DNA of 64,000 nt from Desulfopila aestuarii DSM 18488 (GTDB lineage: Bacteria; Desulfobacterota; Desulfobulbia; Desulfobulbales; Desulfocapsaceae), in contig CAMBBS010000008.1 of NCBI GenBank assembly GCA_945863875.1, positions 62,001-126,000 on the forward strand. Direction: 5' to 3'. The position numbers and the translations under genes are program-made. Of this stretch, positions 52,878 through 60,042 are shown in pieces. The notes under the pieces are model-generated. The model was not told the DNA's origin. It saw nothing but the letters and a program-made list of their open reading frames with translations, and ran no database searches. Every line of letters starts with the position of its first letter. The stretch's first letter is position 1.

Positions 52878-54043
52878 CCGCCCCCTCGTTTGCATCAATG
52901 GCAGCGCGGGAATGGCGGGTCCTGGGGTGCGACCCCTGGCTGCTCTCGCTCGTCAGCTGGGTGCCGCTGCTGCTCTTTTTTCTCATGTGGGCGATCTTTT
53001 CCCAGGGCATTGCCAGAGACCTGCCACTTGGCGTGGTCGATCTGGACAAAAGCCGTATTTCCAGGGCCCTTATCCGCCACTACGACGCCAGTCCCACCCT
53101 GGCGACAACCGGCCATTACCTGGACGTGCAAGAGGGAGCGGCCGCCCTGCGCGCAGGAGAGATCTGCGGCCTGGTGATCCTGCCCGCGAACCTTGAAAAG
53201 AGAACTATGCTCGGCCGGCCGCCTGCGGTCGATGCCTTTGTCAACAGTCAATTTCTGCTGATCGGCAAGCTTATCAATTCCGCACTGCTGCAGGCACAGG
53301 GCACCTTTGTCGGCAAAATCGAAATCGCCAAAAATCTGGCAACCGGGACCCCGGTCTTTGCCAGGGCGCTTGCAACGGCGATGCCGATAGCCAGCCAGGT
53401 GACGCCCTTTTTCAACAGCAACAACAACTACGCCCAGTTCCTCGTTTCCGCCATGCTGCCGGCGATCTGGCAGATTCTCATGGTCGCGGTCACCGTGCTC
53501 TCTCTTGCTGCCGAACAGCGCAGAGACGGCTTGCGGGAATGGCTGGGAGCTTCGCCGGTGAAGGCCCTGTCTGCAAAATTTCTGCCGCTCATCCTGCTCT
53601 TCTGGCTGCACGGCATGCTCTTTCTCTGGGGGATGTATATCTTTCTCGGCTGGCCCATGCATGGGAACTGGACCCTGCTGCTTTTTGCCCAGCTGATTAC
53701 GGTTTGCGCGAGCCTTGCCGCCGCCGCCCTGTTCTTTTTTCTGACCCTGGACGCGGCGCGGGGCCTCAGCCTTGCCGCCGCCTATACGGCACCGGGCCTG
53801 GCCTTTATGGGCGTGACCTTTCCGGTGACGGATATGACCCTGCCCGCAACACTCTGGCGCGGTCTTTTGCCGATAAGCCACTACATCGAGATCCAGTTCG
53901 GCCAGGTAAACTATGGCGCACCGCTGCAGGCGGCAATGGAACCATTACGGCATCTCGTCTTTTTCGTCGTGCCGCTTTTATTTGTCTGCTACAAGGCCAG
54001 GCAGCTCGGCGCCGTTCCCGTGGCATCCGGGGTGAAGCAGTGA
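52874..54043 (+). CDS. ABC-2 type permease, first of pair
   Basis: A 389-residue protein with one N-terminal helix (LSLVSWVPLLLFFLMWAIFS), a large periplasmic domain (DLPLGVVDLDKSRISRALIR onward, typical YhgE/ABC-2 extracytoplasmic part) and five C-terminal helices. This is the ABC2_membrane_3 architecture of YbhS/YbhR and YhhJ. Translation is coupled to both neighbours (ATGA before, GTGA after). No ATPase gene lies in the operon. Confidence 0.87.
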   Translation: MTAPSFASMAAREWRVLGCDPWLLSLVSWVPLLLFFLMWAIFSQGIARDLPLGVVDLDKSRISRALIRHYDASPTLATTGHYLDVQEGAAALRAGEICGLVILPANLEKRTMLGRPPAVDAFVNSQFLLIGKLINSALLQAQGTFVGKIEIAKNLATGTPVFARALATAMPIASQVTPFFNSNNNYAQFLVSAMLPAIWQILMVAVTVLSLAAEQRRDGLREWLGASPVKALSAKFLPLILLFWLHGMLFLWGMYIFLGWPMHGNWTLLLFAQLITVCASLAAAALFFFLTLDAARGLSLAAAYTAPGLAFMGVTFPVTDMTLPATLWRGLLPISHYIEIQFGQVNYGAPLQAAMEPLRHLVFFVVPLLFVCYKARQLGAVPVASGVKQ

Positions 54044-55194
54044 GCTGGTGGGCTCTCTGCAGACAGGAACTGCGGGCAATATTTACCAATCAGGCGCTCC
54101 TGCTCACCGTCTTTGGCGGGGTGCTGCTGTATTCTTTTCTCTATCCGCTACCTTACACCAGTCAGGTGCCAAGAGAGCAACAGGTGGCCGTCGTCAATCT
54201 CGACGGCAGCCAGCTCAGCCGGCGCCTGGAAAGAATGATCGATGCAACGCCGCAGGTACAGCTCAGCGCACGGGGTTTGAGCCTTGAAGAAGCACAGAGC
54301 ATCTTTCTCGAGAGGAAAATGGCCGGGATTGTCGTTATACCGCAGCATTTCTACCGGGATCTGCTCCAGGGCAGACAACCAACCCTGGCCTATGCCGGAG
54401 ATGCCGGCTATTTTCTCGTCTACGGTACCGTTCTGGAAGGGCTGGCTGGCCCCGGCCAAAGCCTGGCGGCAGAGGTGAAGGTCTCACGGCTGGTGATGTC
54501 CGGGCAGGTACTGACTCTGGCCGCAGAACAGCACAGTGCGATACAACTCAACCTTCATCCGGTATTCAATCCGACCACCGGCTACGTGAATTACGTTATT
54601 CCGGCGGTCTTTATCCTTATCCTGCATCAGACCCTGATCATGGGCGCCGGCATACTAGGCGGCGGACAGAATGAACAGCGGTTGATGGCGGAAAAAGGAT
54701 ACTGGCTCGAGGCCGCGCCGTGGAAACTGCTGCTGGTGCGCAGCTCTCTTTTTCTTGCCATCTACTGGCTGTTGTGCATGTACTATTTCGGGTTCAGTTT
54801 TTCCTTCTATCATATTCCCCACGCGGCAGATTTTTCACAACTGAATCTCCTTATCCTGCCCTTTCTGCTCGGCGCCACTTTTCTGGGCATCAGCCTCGGA
54901 CTGCTCCTGCCGCGACGTGAACTGGCAACCCTGCTGGTCCTTCTCAGTTCAATGCCGCTTATCTTCGCCTCCGGCTTTATTTGGCCGGTCGCGGCGATTC
55001 CCGGACAACTGACCGCCATCGTGCAGATTATTCCGGTCATTCCAGCCATCAAGGCCTTTGTCGGGCTCAACCAGCAGGGTGCCGACTTTGCCGACATCCT
55101 GCCGCTCTGGCAACAGCTCTGGCTTTGTGCAGCTTTCTATGGCTGTACCGCCTGGGGGCTGCTGCGTCGGCTACAGAGACTCAGCCGTTCGTAA
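54040..55194 (+). CDS. ABC-2 type permease, second of pair
   Basis: A 384-residue paralogue of the preceding permease with the same layout: helix near residue 20, periplasmic domain (VPREQQVAVVNLDGSQLSRR), then five helices ending before RRLQRLSRS. GTG at 54040 overlaps the previous stop as GTGA, which fixes the start against a much longer frame antiparallel to real coding. The two probably form a heterodimer. A terminator hairpin follows. Confidence 0.87.
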   Translation: MSWWALCRQELRAIFTNQALLLTVFGGVLLYSFLYPLPYTSQVPREQQVAVVNLDGSQLSRRLERMIDATPQVQLSARGLSLEEAQSIFLERKMAGIVVIPQHFYRDLLQGRQPTLAYAGDAGYFLVYGTVLEGLAGPGQSLAAEVKVSRLVMSGQVLTLAAEQHSAIQLNLHPVFNPTTGYVNYVIPAVFILILHQTLIMGAGILGGGQNEQRLMAEKGYWLEAAPWKLLLVRSSLFLAIYWLLCMYYFGFSFSFYHIPHAADFSQLNLLILPFLLGATFLGISLGLLLPRRELATLLVLLSSMPLIFASGFIWPVAAIPGQLTAIVQIIPVIPAIKAFVGLNQQGADFADILPLWQQLWLCAAFYGCTAWGLLRRLQRLSRS

Positions 55195-55206
55195 AAGACA
55201 TGAAAA

Positions 55207-55238
55207 AACCGGAATTGCGCAAAGGACAATCCCGGTTT
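55207..55238. terminator. Terminator of the efflux operon
   Basis: CCGGAATTG (55209-55217) pairs with CAATCCCGG (55227-55235), one mismatch, with A and T tracts on the outside. It lies 14 bases after the second permease stop and 70 bases before the convergent NifU-like gene end. Confidence 0.6.
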
Positions 55239-55304
55239 CCCGTCCCTCTTTCTTTGGAGCGGAATCTTATGAAAGTAATCGGAACGGCAGCCTGGTGTTC
55301 CAGA

Positions 55305-55760
55305 TCAAATACCCTGCTTTTCACCTCTTACCTGGGCCACGAGAAAACTGTTGACCGCCTCCTGCAGCGTCGTCACCGCAAGATGCGCACAATGCTCTTC
55401 CGCTTCCGGGAAGGTGCCGATCAGCTGCAGGACATCGGCTCCTGCCAGGTCGAGCACTTCCTCAAAAGTTTTGCCCGTGGCCAGTTCAGCGGTAAAGGAG
55501 CCGGCGATGGAACTGGAACTGCACCCATCGGTGAAATAGCTCACCTGCTCAAGCCGGTCATCTTTTACCCGAATGTACATCTCCATGGTATCGCCGCAAC
55601 TCCCTTTCAGGCGTGCATGACTATCCGCACCTTGCATCACCCCGCAATACTTTGGATTACGCCATCGCTCAAAACCTTTTTCGCCGAGGACACCTTTCGC
55701 CTCGGTAAAAACTTCGTCCTGGATTTTGTTTATCAGTGCATCAAATTCCTGGTCATTCAT
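55305..55760 (-). CDS. IscU/NifU N-terminal-like Fe-S scaffold
   Basis: A 151-residue IscU-fold protein. The three canonical scaffold cysteines are present: C55 in KGSCGD, C80 in DGCSSSSIAG and C124 in EEHCAHLAV; an additional C39 sits in NPKYCG. It should assemble or carry an Fe-S or other metal-sulfur cluster in the cytoplasm. AAGGA precedes the ATG at 55760; a longer frame overlaps the next gene and is not used. Last gene of the ORP-like operon, so it probably serves the NifX-like and MinD/ferredoxin proteins encoded upstream. Confidence 0.85.
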   Translation of the reverse strand: MNDQEFDALINKIQDEVFTEAKGVLGEKGFERWRNPKYCGVMQGADSHARLKGSCGDTMEMYIRVKDDRLEQVSYFTDGCSSSSIAGSFTAELATGKTFEEVLDLAGADVLQLIGTFPEAEEHCAHLAVTTLQEAVNSFLVAQVRGEKQGI

Positions 55761-55833
55761 TATAACGTCCTTCAACACAGAGGCCGTGGGGGAAACCCAG
55801 ACCGGTAATGCCCATTGCCCCCTTATGACATGC

Positions 55834-56193
55834 CTACCAATGCCCTTCGGTATTGGCGTTCTCACTGTACTGTACCTTGCCGCTGAGAAATTTTTTGACC
55901 GCCTCTTCCACGGTCCCAGTGACATCACTGACCACCTTCATCCCAGCCGCCTGAATAGTTGTGAACGCATTCGGTCCACAGTATCCGGTGAGGAGCACCT
56001 TGGCTCCCTTGTCGGCGACCATGGTCGCCGCCTGGATGCCCGCCCCTTTAAAGGCATTGACGTTGGAACTGTTGTCCAGGGTTTCATATTGCATTGTCTC
56101 CGTATCAACGAGCAAGATATAGGGCGCCCTGCCGAATCGGGGGTCCACCTCGTCGGAGAGGTGCGTTCCTTTTGCCGTAACCGCAACGATCAT
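55834..56193 (-). CDS. NifX/NifB-like (dinitrogenase Fe-Mo cofactor) domain protein, ORP-like
   Basis: A 119-residue single-domain protein of the NifX/MTH1175 family: MIVAVTAKGTHLSDEVDPRF, GRAPYILLVDTETM, NVNAFKGAGIQAATMVAD, VLLTGYCGPNAFTTIQAAGM. This fold holds metal-sulfur clusters in nitrogenase assembly and the Mo-Cu cluster in the orange protein (ORP) of Desulfovibrio. The single Cys (TGYCGPNAF) could be a ligand. AAGGAG precedes the ATG. Of the three paralogues here this and the next are the best ORP candidates. Confidence 0.85.
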   Translation of the reverse strand: MIVAVTAKGTHLSDEVDPRFGRAPYILLVDTETMQYETLDNSSNVNAFKGAGIQAATMVADKGAKVLLTGYCGPNAFTTIQAAGMKVVSDVTGTVEEAVKKFLSGKVQYSENANTEGHW

Positions 56194-56235
56194 GACATCT
56201 CCTTTTGATTATTTGAATTTATCGTCCGACGGCTA

Positions 56236-56619
56236 TCAGTGACCACCACCGCCACCGCATACCTGATCGTCACCGATCATCGGCAGGATACCGGTAATCA
56301 TATCTTCGACCACCGGTCGAATATCCCGACGTTCGCCATCATAATAGACATCGATACCGACCTGTTTAAAGCCCATCAGCGGACGCATGCCGATACCGCC
56401 GACGACCAGTCTATGGACTTTATTTTCGGCCAGGAGCTGCACAGGCACCATACATCCGCCCTGCACATGCTCTTTATTGGCGAGGATAGTCACCTCTTTT
56501 ATCTGACCGTCCTCGATATCCACCAGGGTAAAAACATCACAATGTCCGAAATGTCCTGCGCGCAGACCGTCAAGGCCACCTTGTCCCTCAGAGGGTACTG
56601 CAATACGTACGAGTGCCAT
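56236..56619 (-). CDS. NifX/NifB-like domain protein with Gly/His tail
   Basis: A 127-residue NifX/MTH1175-type domain (RIAVPSEGQGGLDGLRAGHF, GHCDVFTLVDIED, HRLVVGGIGMRPLMGFKQVG) with a C-terminal tail CGGGGGH that could bind metal, as do similar tails in MTH1175-like proteins. AAGGAGAG precedes the ATG. It lies between the second MinD/ferredoxin ATPase gene and the other NifX-like gene. Confidence 0.85.
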   Translation of the reverse strand: MALVRIAVPSEGQGGLDGLRAGHFGHCDVFTLVDIEDGQIKEVTILANKEHVQGGCMVPVQLLAENKVHRLVVGGIGMRPLMGFKQVGIDVYYDGERRDIRPVVEDMITGILPMIGDDQVCGGGGGH

Positions 56620-56649
56620 TCTGTTCTCTCCTTTTTACTTTTTATTGAT

Positions 56650-57558
56650 TTATTGAATTATTGCTGAAAAATCTTTGATCCCCATCGCGTTCATGGATGG
56701 GAATGTTATTATCTTTTTCCAGACCTCTTTGATGGACGCCGCTACCGGTGAATCCGGCGCATATTCCAACACATTTTTTCCTTCGATCATCGCCTTGGTA
56801 AATATCGGATCAAAGGGAATACGACCCAGGACGACCATGTTGTGCGCCCTGCCAAAGGCTTCAACCTTTTCGGTCATGTCCATATTCAGATCGTATTTAT
56901 TGACGCAGACAAGCCCGGGCACCTTAAAATGCACAGCAAGCTCGGCAACCCGCTGCATATCATGCATGCCGGACACGGTTGGTTCGACAATGATGGCCAG
57001 CGCTGTCGCGCCTCCGATGGAGGCAATCACCGGGCAGCCGATCCCCGGAGGACCATCGGTCAAGATCAGCCCATGGCCTCTCGCCTCCGCCAGTTTTCTT
57101 GCTTCCTGACGCACCAGACTGACCAGTTTACCGGAATTCTCTTCAGCTATGCCGAGGCGGGCATGCACCATCGGTCCAAAACGCGTATCGGAAATAAACC
57201 ATTCACCGCACTTCTGAACCGGAAAATCAATGGCCTGCTCCGGACACAGGTCAACACAGACACCGCATCCTTCGCAATCGATCGCATCGACCACATAGTC
57301 TGCCGAGATAGCATCAAAACGGCACAATTCGATGCACCGGCCGCACTCGACACAGTCCTCTTGTCTGATCTCCGCCAGGCAGCCACCCATGAAATCACTT
57401 TTTTTCCGCACCGTCGGGGCCATGAGGAGGTGGAGATCCGCAGCATCCACGTCCGCGTCACAGAGCACACTGTTTTGTGCCAGGGAAGCAAACGCGGCAG
57501 TAATGCTCGTTTTCCCTGTGCCACCCTTGCCGCTGACAATCACTAACTCTCTAATCAT
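56650..57558 (-). CDS. MinD-superfamily P-loop ATPase with inserted 2[4Fe-4S] ferredoxin
   Basis: A 302-residue Mrp/NBP35-related ATPase. Deviant Walker A VIVSGKGGTGKTSI at the N-terminus, a ferredoxin insert (about 62-110) with two cluster motifs (CVECGRCIELC and CEGCGVCVDLC), then TDGPPGIGCPVIAS and CVNKYDLNM. Such tandem ATPases occur in pairs and interact with ORP in Desulfovibrio. The ATG overlaps the stop of the preceding paralogue (ATGA). Confidence 0.9.
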   Translation of the reverse strand: MIRELVIVSGKGGTGKTSITAAFASLAQNSVLCDADVDAADLHLLMAPTVRKKSDFMGGCLAEIRQEDCVECGRCIELCRFDAISADYVVDAIDCEGCGVCVDLCPEQAIDFPVQKCGEWFISDTRFGPMVHARLGIAEENSGKLVSLVRQEARKLAEARGHGLILTDGPPGIGCPVIASIGGATALAIIVEPTVSGMHDMQRVAELAVHFKVPGLVCVNKYDLNMDMTEKVEAFGRAHNMVVLGRIPFDPIFTKAMIEGKNVLEYAPDSPVAASIKEVWKKIITFPSMNAMGIKDFSAIIQ

Positions 57559-58409
57559 GAGGCGTTCCTTCCGTTTTGGACCAGTTTTTCAATACGCTGA
57601 TAGAGTGCCCGAAACTCGTTTTTCCATTCGGGCATAATCTCGACAATCGGTTTGCCGCAGGAATATGCCTCGGCGATTTTCCGATCAAAGGGAATTTCCA
57701 GGAGAATAGGTAACCCTTCCTCCTTGGCATACTCAAGTACCCCATCATCCCCCATATCCGAGCGGTTAATGACCAAACCACTTTGAATACCGAGAACCCG
57801 GACCGCCTCGACCGCCAGTTTCAGATCATGCAGCCCGAAAGGGGTCGGTTCGGTCACCATTAAAACGAAATCACTGCCTTTCATGGCGGCAATAACCGGA
57901 CAGGATGTTCCCGGCGGCGCATCGATGATTATCGTTTTCGCGCCAGCATGATGCGTTCGCACCTTTTTAATAAGCGGCGGCGACATCGCCTCGCCGACCC
58001 GCAGGCGACCCTGGCTAAAGCCCAGTTCACCGCAGTGCCCTGATTCCATCACGCCCAGTTCCCGCGCGCCTTCGGTAATGGCATTTTCCGGACAGACCAC
58101 AACGCAACCGCCGCAGCTATGACAGAGTTCAGGGAAAACCAGCACCTTCTTTCCCACCACGGTCAGGGCGCGAAAGCGGCAGATTTCCGCACACTTTTTA
58201 CAGGCTGTGCATAATTCGTCGCTGACAACGGGAATGCCCGTGGTCACCACTTCCGTCTCGGTTATCTCCGGGTAGAGAAAGAGGTGGGCATTTGGTTCTT
58301 CGACATCACAATCCAAAAGCCTGGTTCCTTTTCCCAAAGAAAGAGCAAGATTGGTGGCCACAGTGGTTTTTCCCGTGCCGCCCTTGCCGCTTGCAATACT
58401 TATGATCAT
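57555..58409 (-). CDS. MinD-superfamily P-loop ATPase with inserted 2[4Fe-4S] ferredoxin, paralogue
   Basis: A 284-residue paralogue of the next gene in the operon with SIASGKGGTGKTTVATNLAL, ferredoxin insert with CTACKKCAEIC and CHSCGGCVVVC, IDAPPGTSCPVIAAMKGSDF and VINRSDMGDDG. ATG 58409 is chosen for its start at the Walker A region and GGGAGAAG upstream. The pair probably forms a heterodimer that couples ATP hydrolysis to Fe-S cluster or electron transfer. Confidence 0.9.
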   Translation of the reverse strand: MIISIASGKGGTGKTTVATNLALSLGKGTRLLDCDVEEPNAHLFLYPEITETEVVTTGIPVVSDELCTACKKCAEICRFRALTVVGKKVLVFPELCHSCGGCVVVCPENAITEGARELGVMESGHCGELGFSQGRLRVGEAMSPPLIKKVRTHHAGAKTIIIDAPPGTSCPVIAAMKGSDFVLMVTEPTPFGLHDLKLAVEAVRVLGIQSGLVINRSDMGDDGVLEYAKEEGLPILLEIPFDRKIAEAYSCGKPIVEIMPEWKNEFRALYQRIEKLVQNGRNAS

Positions 58410-58435
58410 CGCTGTTCTTCTCCCACTGTCCGCTG

Positions 58436-58819
58436 TCACTTCCCCATAAGAAGGGCATATATTGATTCGAGCAGCCGCAGCATTTTCGCAGCCTCCTCAG
58501 CCCCCGGAGAAACCGGCAACTGCATGAAAACGCCGAGCCCCTCGGTCACCTCGTGAAATTCCTCTGGATCAAGAGGACTGACCATGGCGCAATTGACAAG
58601 AGGTTGCCGTTTGGTCAGTTCACGGACAAAGGGCAACGCCGGCCCATCCGCCAGTTCTTCGTCGGCGACGACGACATCGACCTTGTTACCGCCAAGGAAA
58701 TCCCAGGCCTGCTGCCCGGAACCAACGCTGCTTAGCCTGATCCCTTCATCCCTGGACAATTCGTCGGCAAAAACCGCCAGCGAGGCAGGATCTTTGCCGA
58801 CCAACAATATACTCACCAT
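58436..58819 (-). CDS. Degenerate receiver-domain protein in ORP-like cluster
   Basis: A 127-residue CheY-like fold (ILLVGKDPASLAVFADEL at the start, VVVADEELADGPALPFVREL with D53 in the phosphorylation position). One acid of the N-terminal pair is missing (GKD instead of DD/DE) and the conserved switch Lys-Pro reads PVSPG. It may be phosphorylation-independent. Position inside the MinD/NifX operon suggests a structural or regulatory part in that complex. Confidence 0.7.
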   Translation of the reverse strand: MVSILLVGKDPASLAVFADELSRDEGIRLSSVGSGQQAWDFLGGNKVDVVVADEELADGPALPFVRELTKRQPLVNCAMVSPLDPEEFHEVTEGLGVFMQLPVSPGAEEAAKMLRLLESIYALLMGK

Positions 58820-58864
58820 GCTCTTCTCTCCCCTTTATCCTTACCTTCCTGTGCGGCTGGCAGC

Positions 58865-58948
58865 CTGTCGGATTATGCCCTTTCCCCCCAGCTCTGCGTA
58901 CTTTTCGACAATGCCTTGATCTGAGGTGAAATTGCGGTAATCCGACAG
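58865..58948. repeat. 11-base inverted repeats flanking 62 bases
   Basis: CTGTCGGATTA (58865-58875) and TAATCCGACAG (58938-58948) are perfect inverted repeats on either side of a 62-base stretch, in the gap between the receiver-like and DUF5320 genes. Could be an RNA stem or a relic of a small mobile sequence; no further evidence. Confidence 0.5.
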
Positions 58949-58956
58949 CCTCCGAG

Positions 58957-59292
58957 CTATTTTTGACTTTCCAGTGCGGCTATTTTCGCCTCAAGCGAAC
59001 TGAGTGTCTGTCGCGCTGCCTGGTACTCCTCCCGCAAATTTTTCAATTCATCAGACACATTTGCGGGACCGGTTACCGGCGGGTTCACGCCACTGTCAAA
59101 CCTGCGACCCATCCTCAGGCCTTGTCCCAGACCTGAGCCTCGGCGCATGCCCATTCCTCTTCCACCACCGAATCCGAGTCCAGCCCCACGGTCAAATGCA
59201 AAAGATTGATCTTCCGTTCTCCGGCACATCCCTCGCTGCCGTCCCGTCATCGGTCCCATCCCTTCAGGGCCTCTCTGATTTAATCCTGGCAT
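58957..59292 (-). CDS. DUF5320 protein
   Basis: A 111-residue protein starting MPGLNQRGPEGMGPMTGRQR, the DUF5320 signature, followed by a Gly/Arg/Met-rich middle (GAGLGFGGGRGMGMRRGSGL) and a C-terminal coiled coil (ELKNLREEYQAARQTLSSLE). DUF5320 proteins commonly accompany NifX-like and MinD/ferredoxin genes in anaerobes, which fits here. Biochemical role unknown. AGGAGG lies nine bases before the ATG. Confidence 0.85.
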   Translation of the reverse strand: MPGLNQRGPEGMGPMTGRQRGMCRRTEDQSFAFDRGAGLGFGGGRGMGMRRGSGLGQGLRMGRRFDSGVNPPVTGPANVSDELKNLREEYQAARQTLSSLEAKIAALESQK

Positions 59293-59451
59293 AATCTGCC
59301 CTCCTTCTTCCGTTGTATTTTAGTACCTTACAGATTGTTTCCTGGTTGTTTTTTTCCAAGAAGTCAATCTATTTCAAGGTACTTATGCCCCCCTTGCGGG
59401 GTGCGAGTGTCCGCCTCGGCACACCCAACCGGCGTGCTTTGCGAATGTCTG
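59293..59451. other. Short spacer with hairpins in ORP-like operon
   Basis: The 159 bases between the first NifX-like gene and the DUF5320 gene contain GTACCTT (59330-59336 area) matched by AAGGTAC about 50 bases further on, and a GC-rich pair CCCC-CTTGC-GGGG. They may reduce read-through from the sigma-54 promoter. No gene seen. Confidence 0.35.
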
Positions 59452-59853
59452 CTATTCATCTTTTATCTGGGTGAGCCCTCGCTCTCTTTTCCTGCCCTCC
59501 CGCGTTCGACAACATCTCCCACGGCCACAGCCGGGCATGGCAAAGTCCTGCAAATCGTTCCCCTGGACAAAACATTGCAAAACTTTCTCCGCTTCCCCGG
59601 TGATAAAAGGAATCACCTCGATATCGTGCGACTCGATGAGTCTGGCCGGCCCTTCACAGAGGGCGCCGCAGATGAGCACCTTGACGTCCAATTCTTCAAG
59701 CAGTCTCAAGCACCGGTTAAACATCGTCGCCTGAAACAGCTGTATTTTTCTATCAACCACCTGATCGTCCCGGATTTCTACAACCAATAAGGTCTGAGCC
59801 GAGTCGAAAACTGGCGAAATGCGATTACCCCATACGGTAATGGCGACATTCAT
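59452..59853 (-). CDS. NifX/NifB-like domain protein with cysteine-rich tail
   Basis: A 133-residue NifX-type protein (MNVAITVWGNRISPVFDSAQ, LLVVEIRDDQVVDRKI, LEELDVKVLICGALCEGPAR) with a C-terminal basic, Cys-containing tail PGCGRGRCCRTREGRKRERG. The cysteines (CGRGRCC, also CGALC) could ligate a cluster. It is the first gene after the sigma-54 promoter at 59891-59906; AAAGGAG precedes the ATG by seven bases. Confidence 0.83.
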   Translation of the reverse strand: MNVAITVWGNRISPVFDSAQTLLVVEIRDDQVVDRKIQLFQATMFNRCLRLLEELDVKVLICGALCEGPARLIESHDIEVIPFITGEAEKVLQCFVQGNDLQDFAMPGCGRGRCCRTREGRKRERGLTQIKDE

Positions 59854-59890
59854 AACCGGAGCTCCTTTTTTTCATTATCACAATGATACA

Positions 59891-59906
59891 AGCAAGCAAC
59901 GGGCCA
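59891..59906 (-). promoter_or_regulatory. Sigma-54 (-24/-12) promoter of the ORP-like operon
   Basis: Minus-strand TGGCCCGTTGCTTGCT matches TGGCACG-N4-TTGCW with one mismatch and the correct ten-base distance between GG and GC. It lies 38 bases upstream of the first NifX-like start and downstream of the gene for a sigma-54-dependent activator, an arrangement known for ORP operons in Desulfovibrio. Confidence 0.85.
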
Positions 59907-59981
59907 GTTCTAATATAAACTATACATTTATTTAAAATCAGAATGTTACGAAGAAGTCGTCGTGCAACAGGAGACCGGGAT

Positions 59982-60030
59982 GCACCGTACAGTCGCGTAA
60001 ATGAGACTGCGTGCGACCATATACGGTCGC
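59982..60030. promoter_or_regulatory. Putative upstream activator sites for the sigma-54 regulator
   Basis: GCGACC-ATATAC-GGTCGC (60013-60030) is an 18-base inverted repeat with perfect six-base arms, about 110-125 bases upstream of the -24/-12 promoter. A related half-matching element GCACC-GTACA-GTCGC lies at 59982-59996, 31 bases away (about three helical turns). Position and spacing suit an enhancer bound by the adjacent regulator. Confidence 0.6.
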
Positions 60031-60042
60031 GATAGTGCAACC

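Noticed and set aside
53539-54039. N-terminal extension of the second ABC-2 permease
   Set aside because: It overlaps the first permease gene in another frame; the GTG at 54040 overlapping the previous stop gives a normal-length protein.
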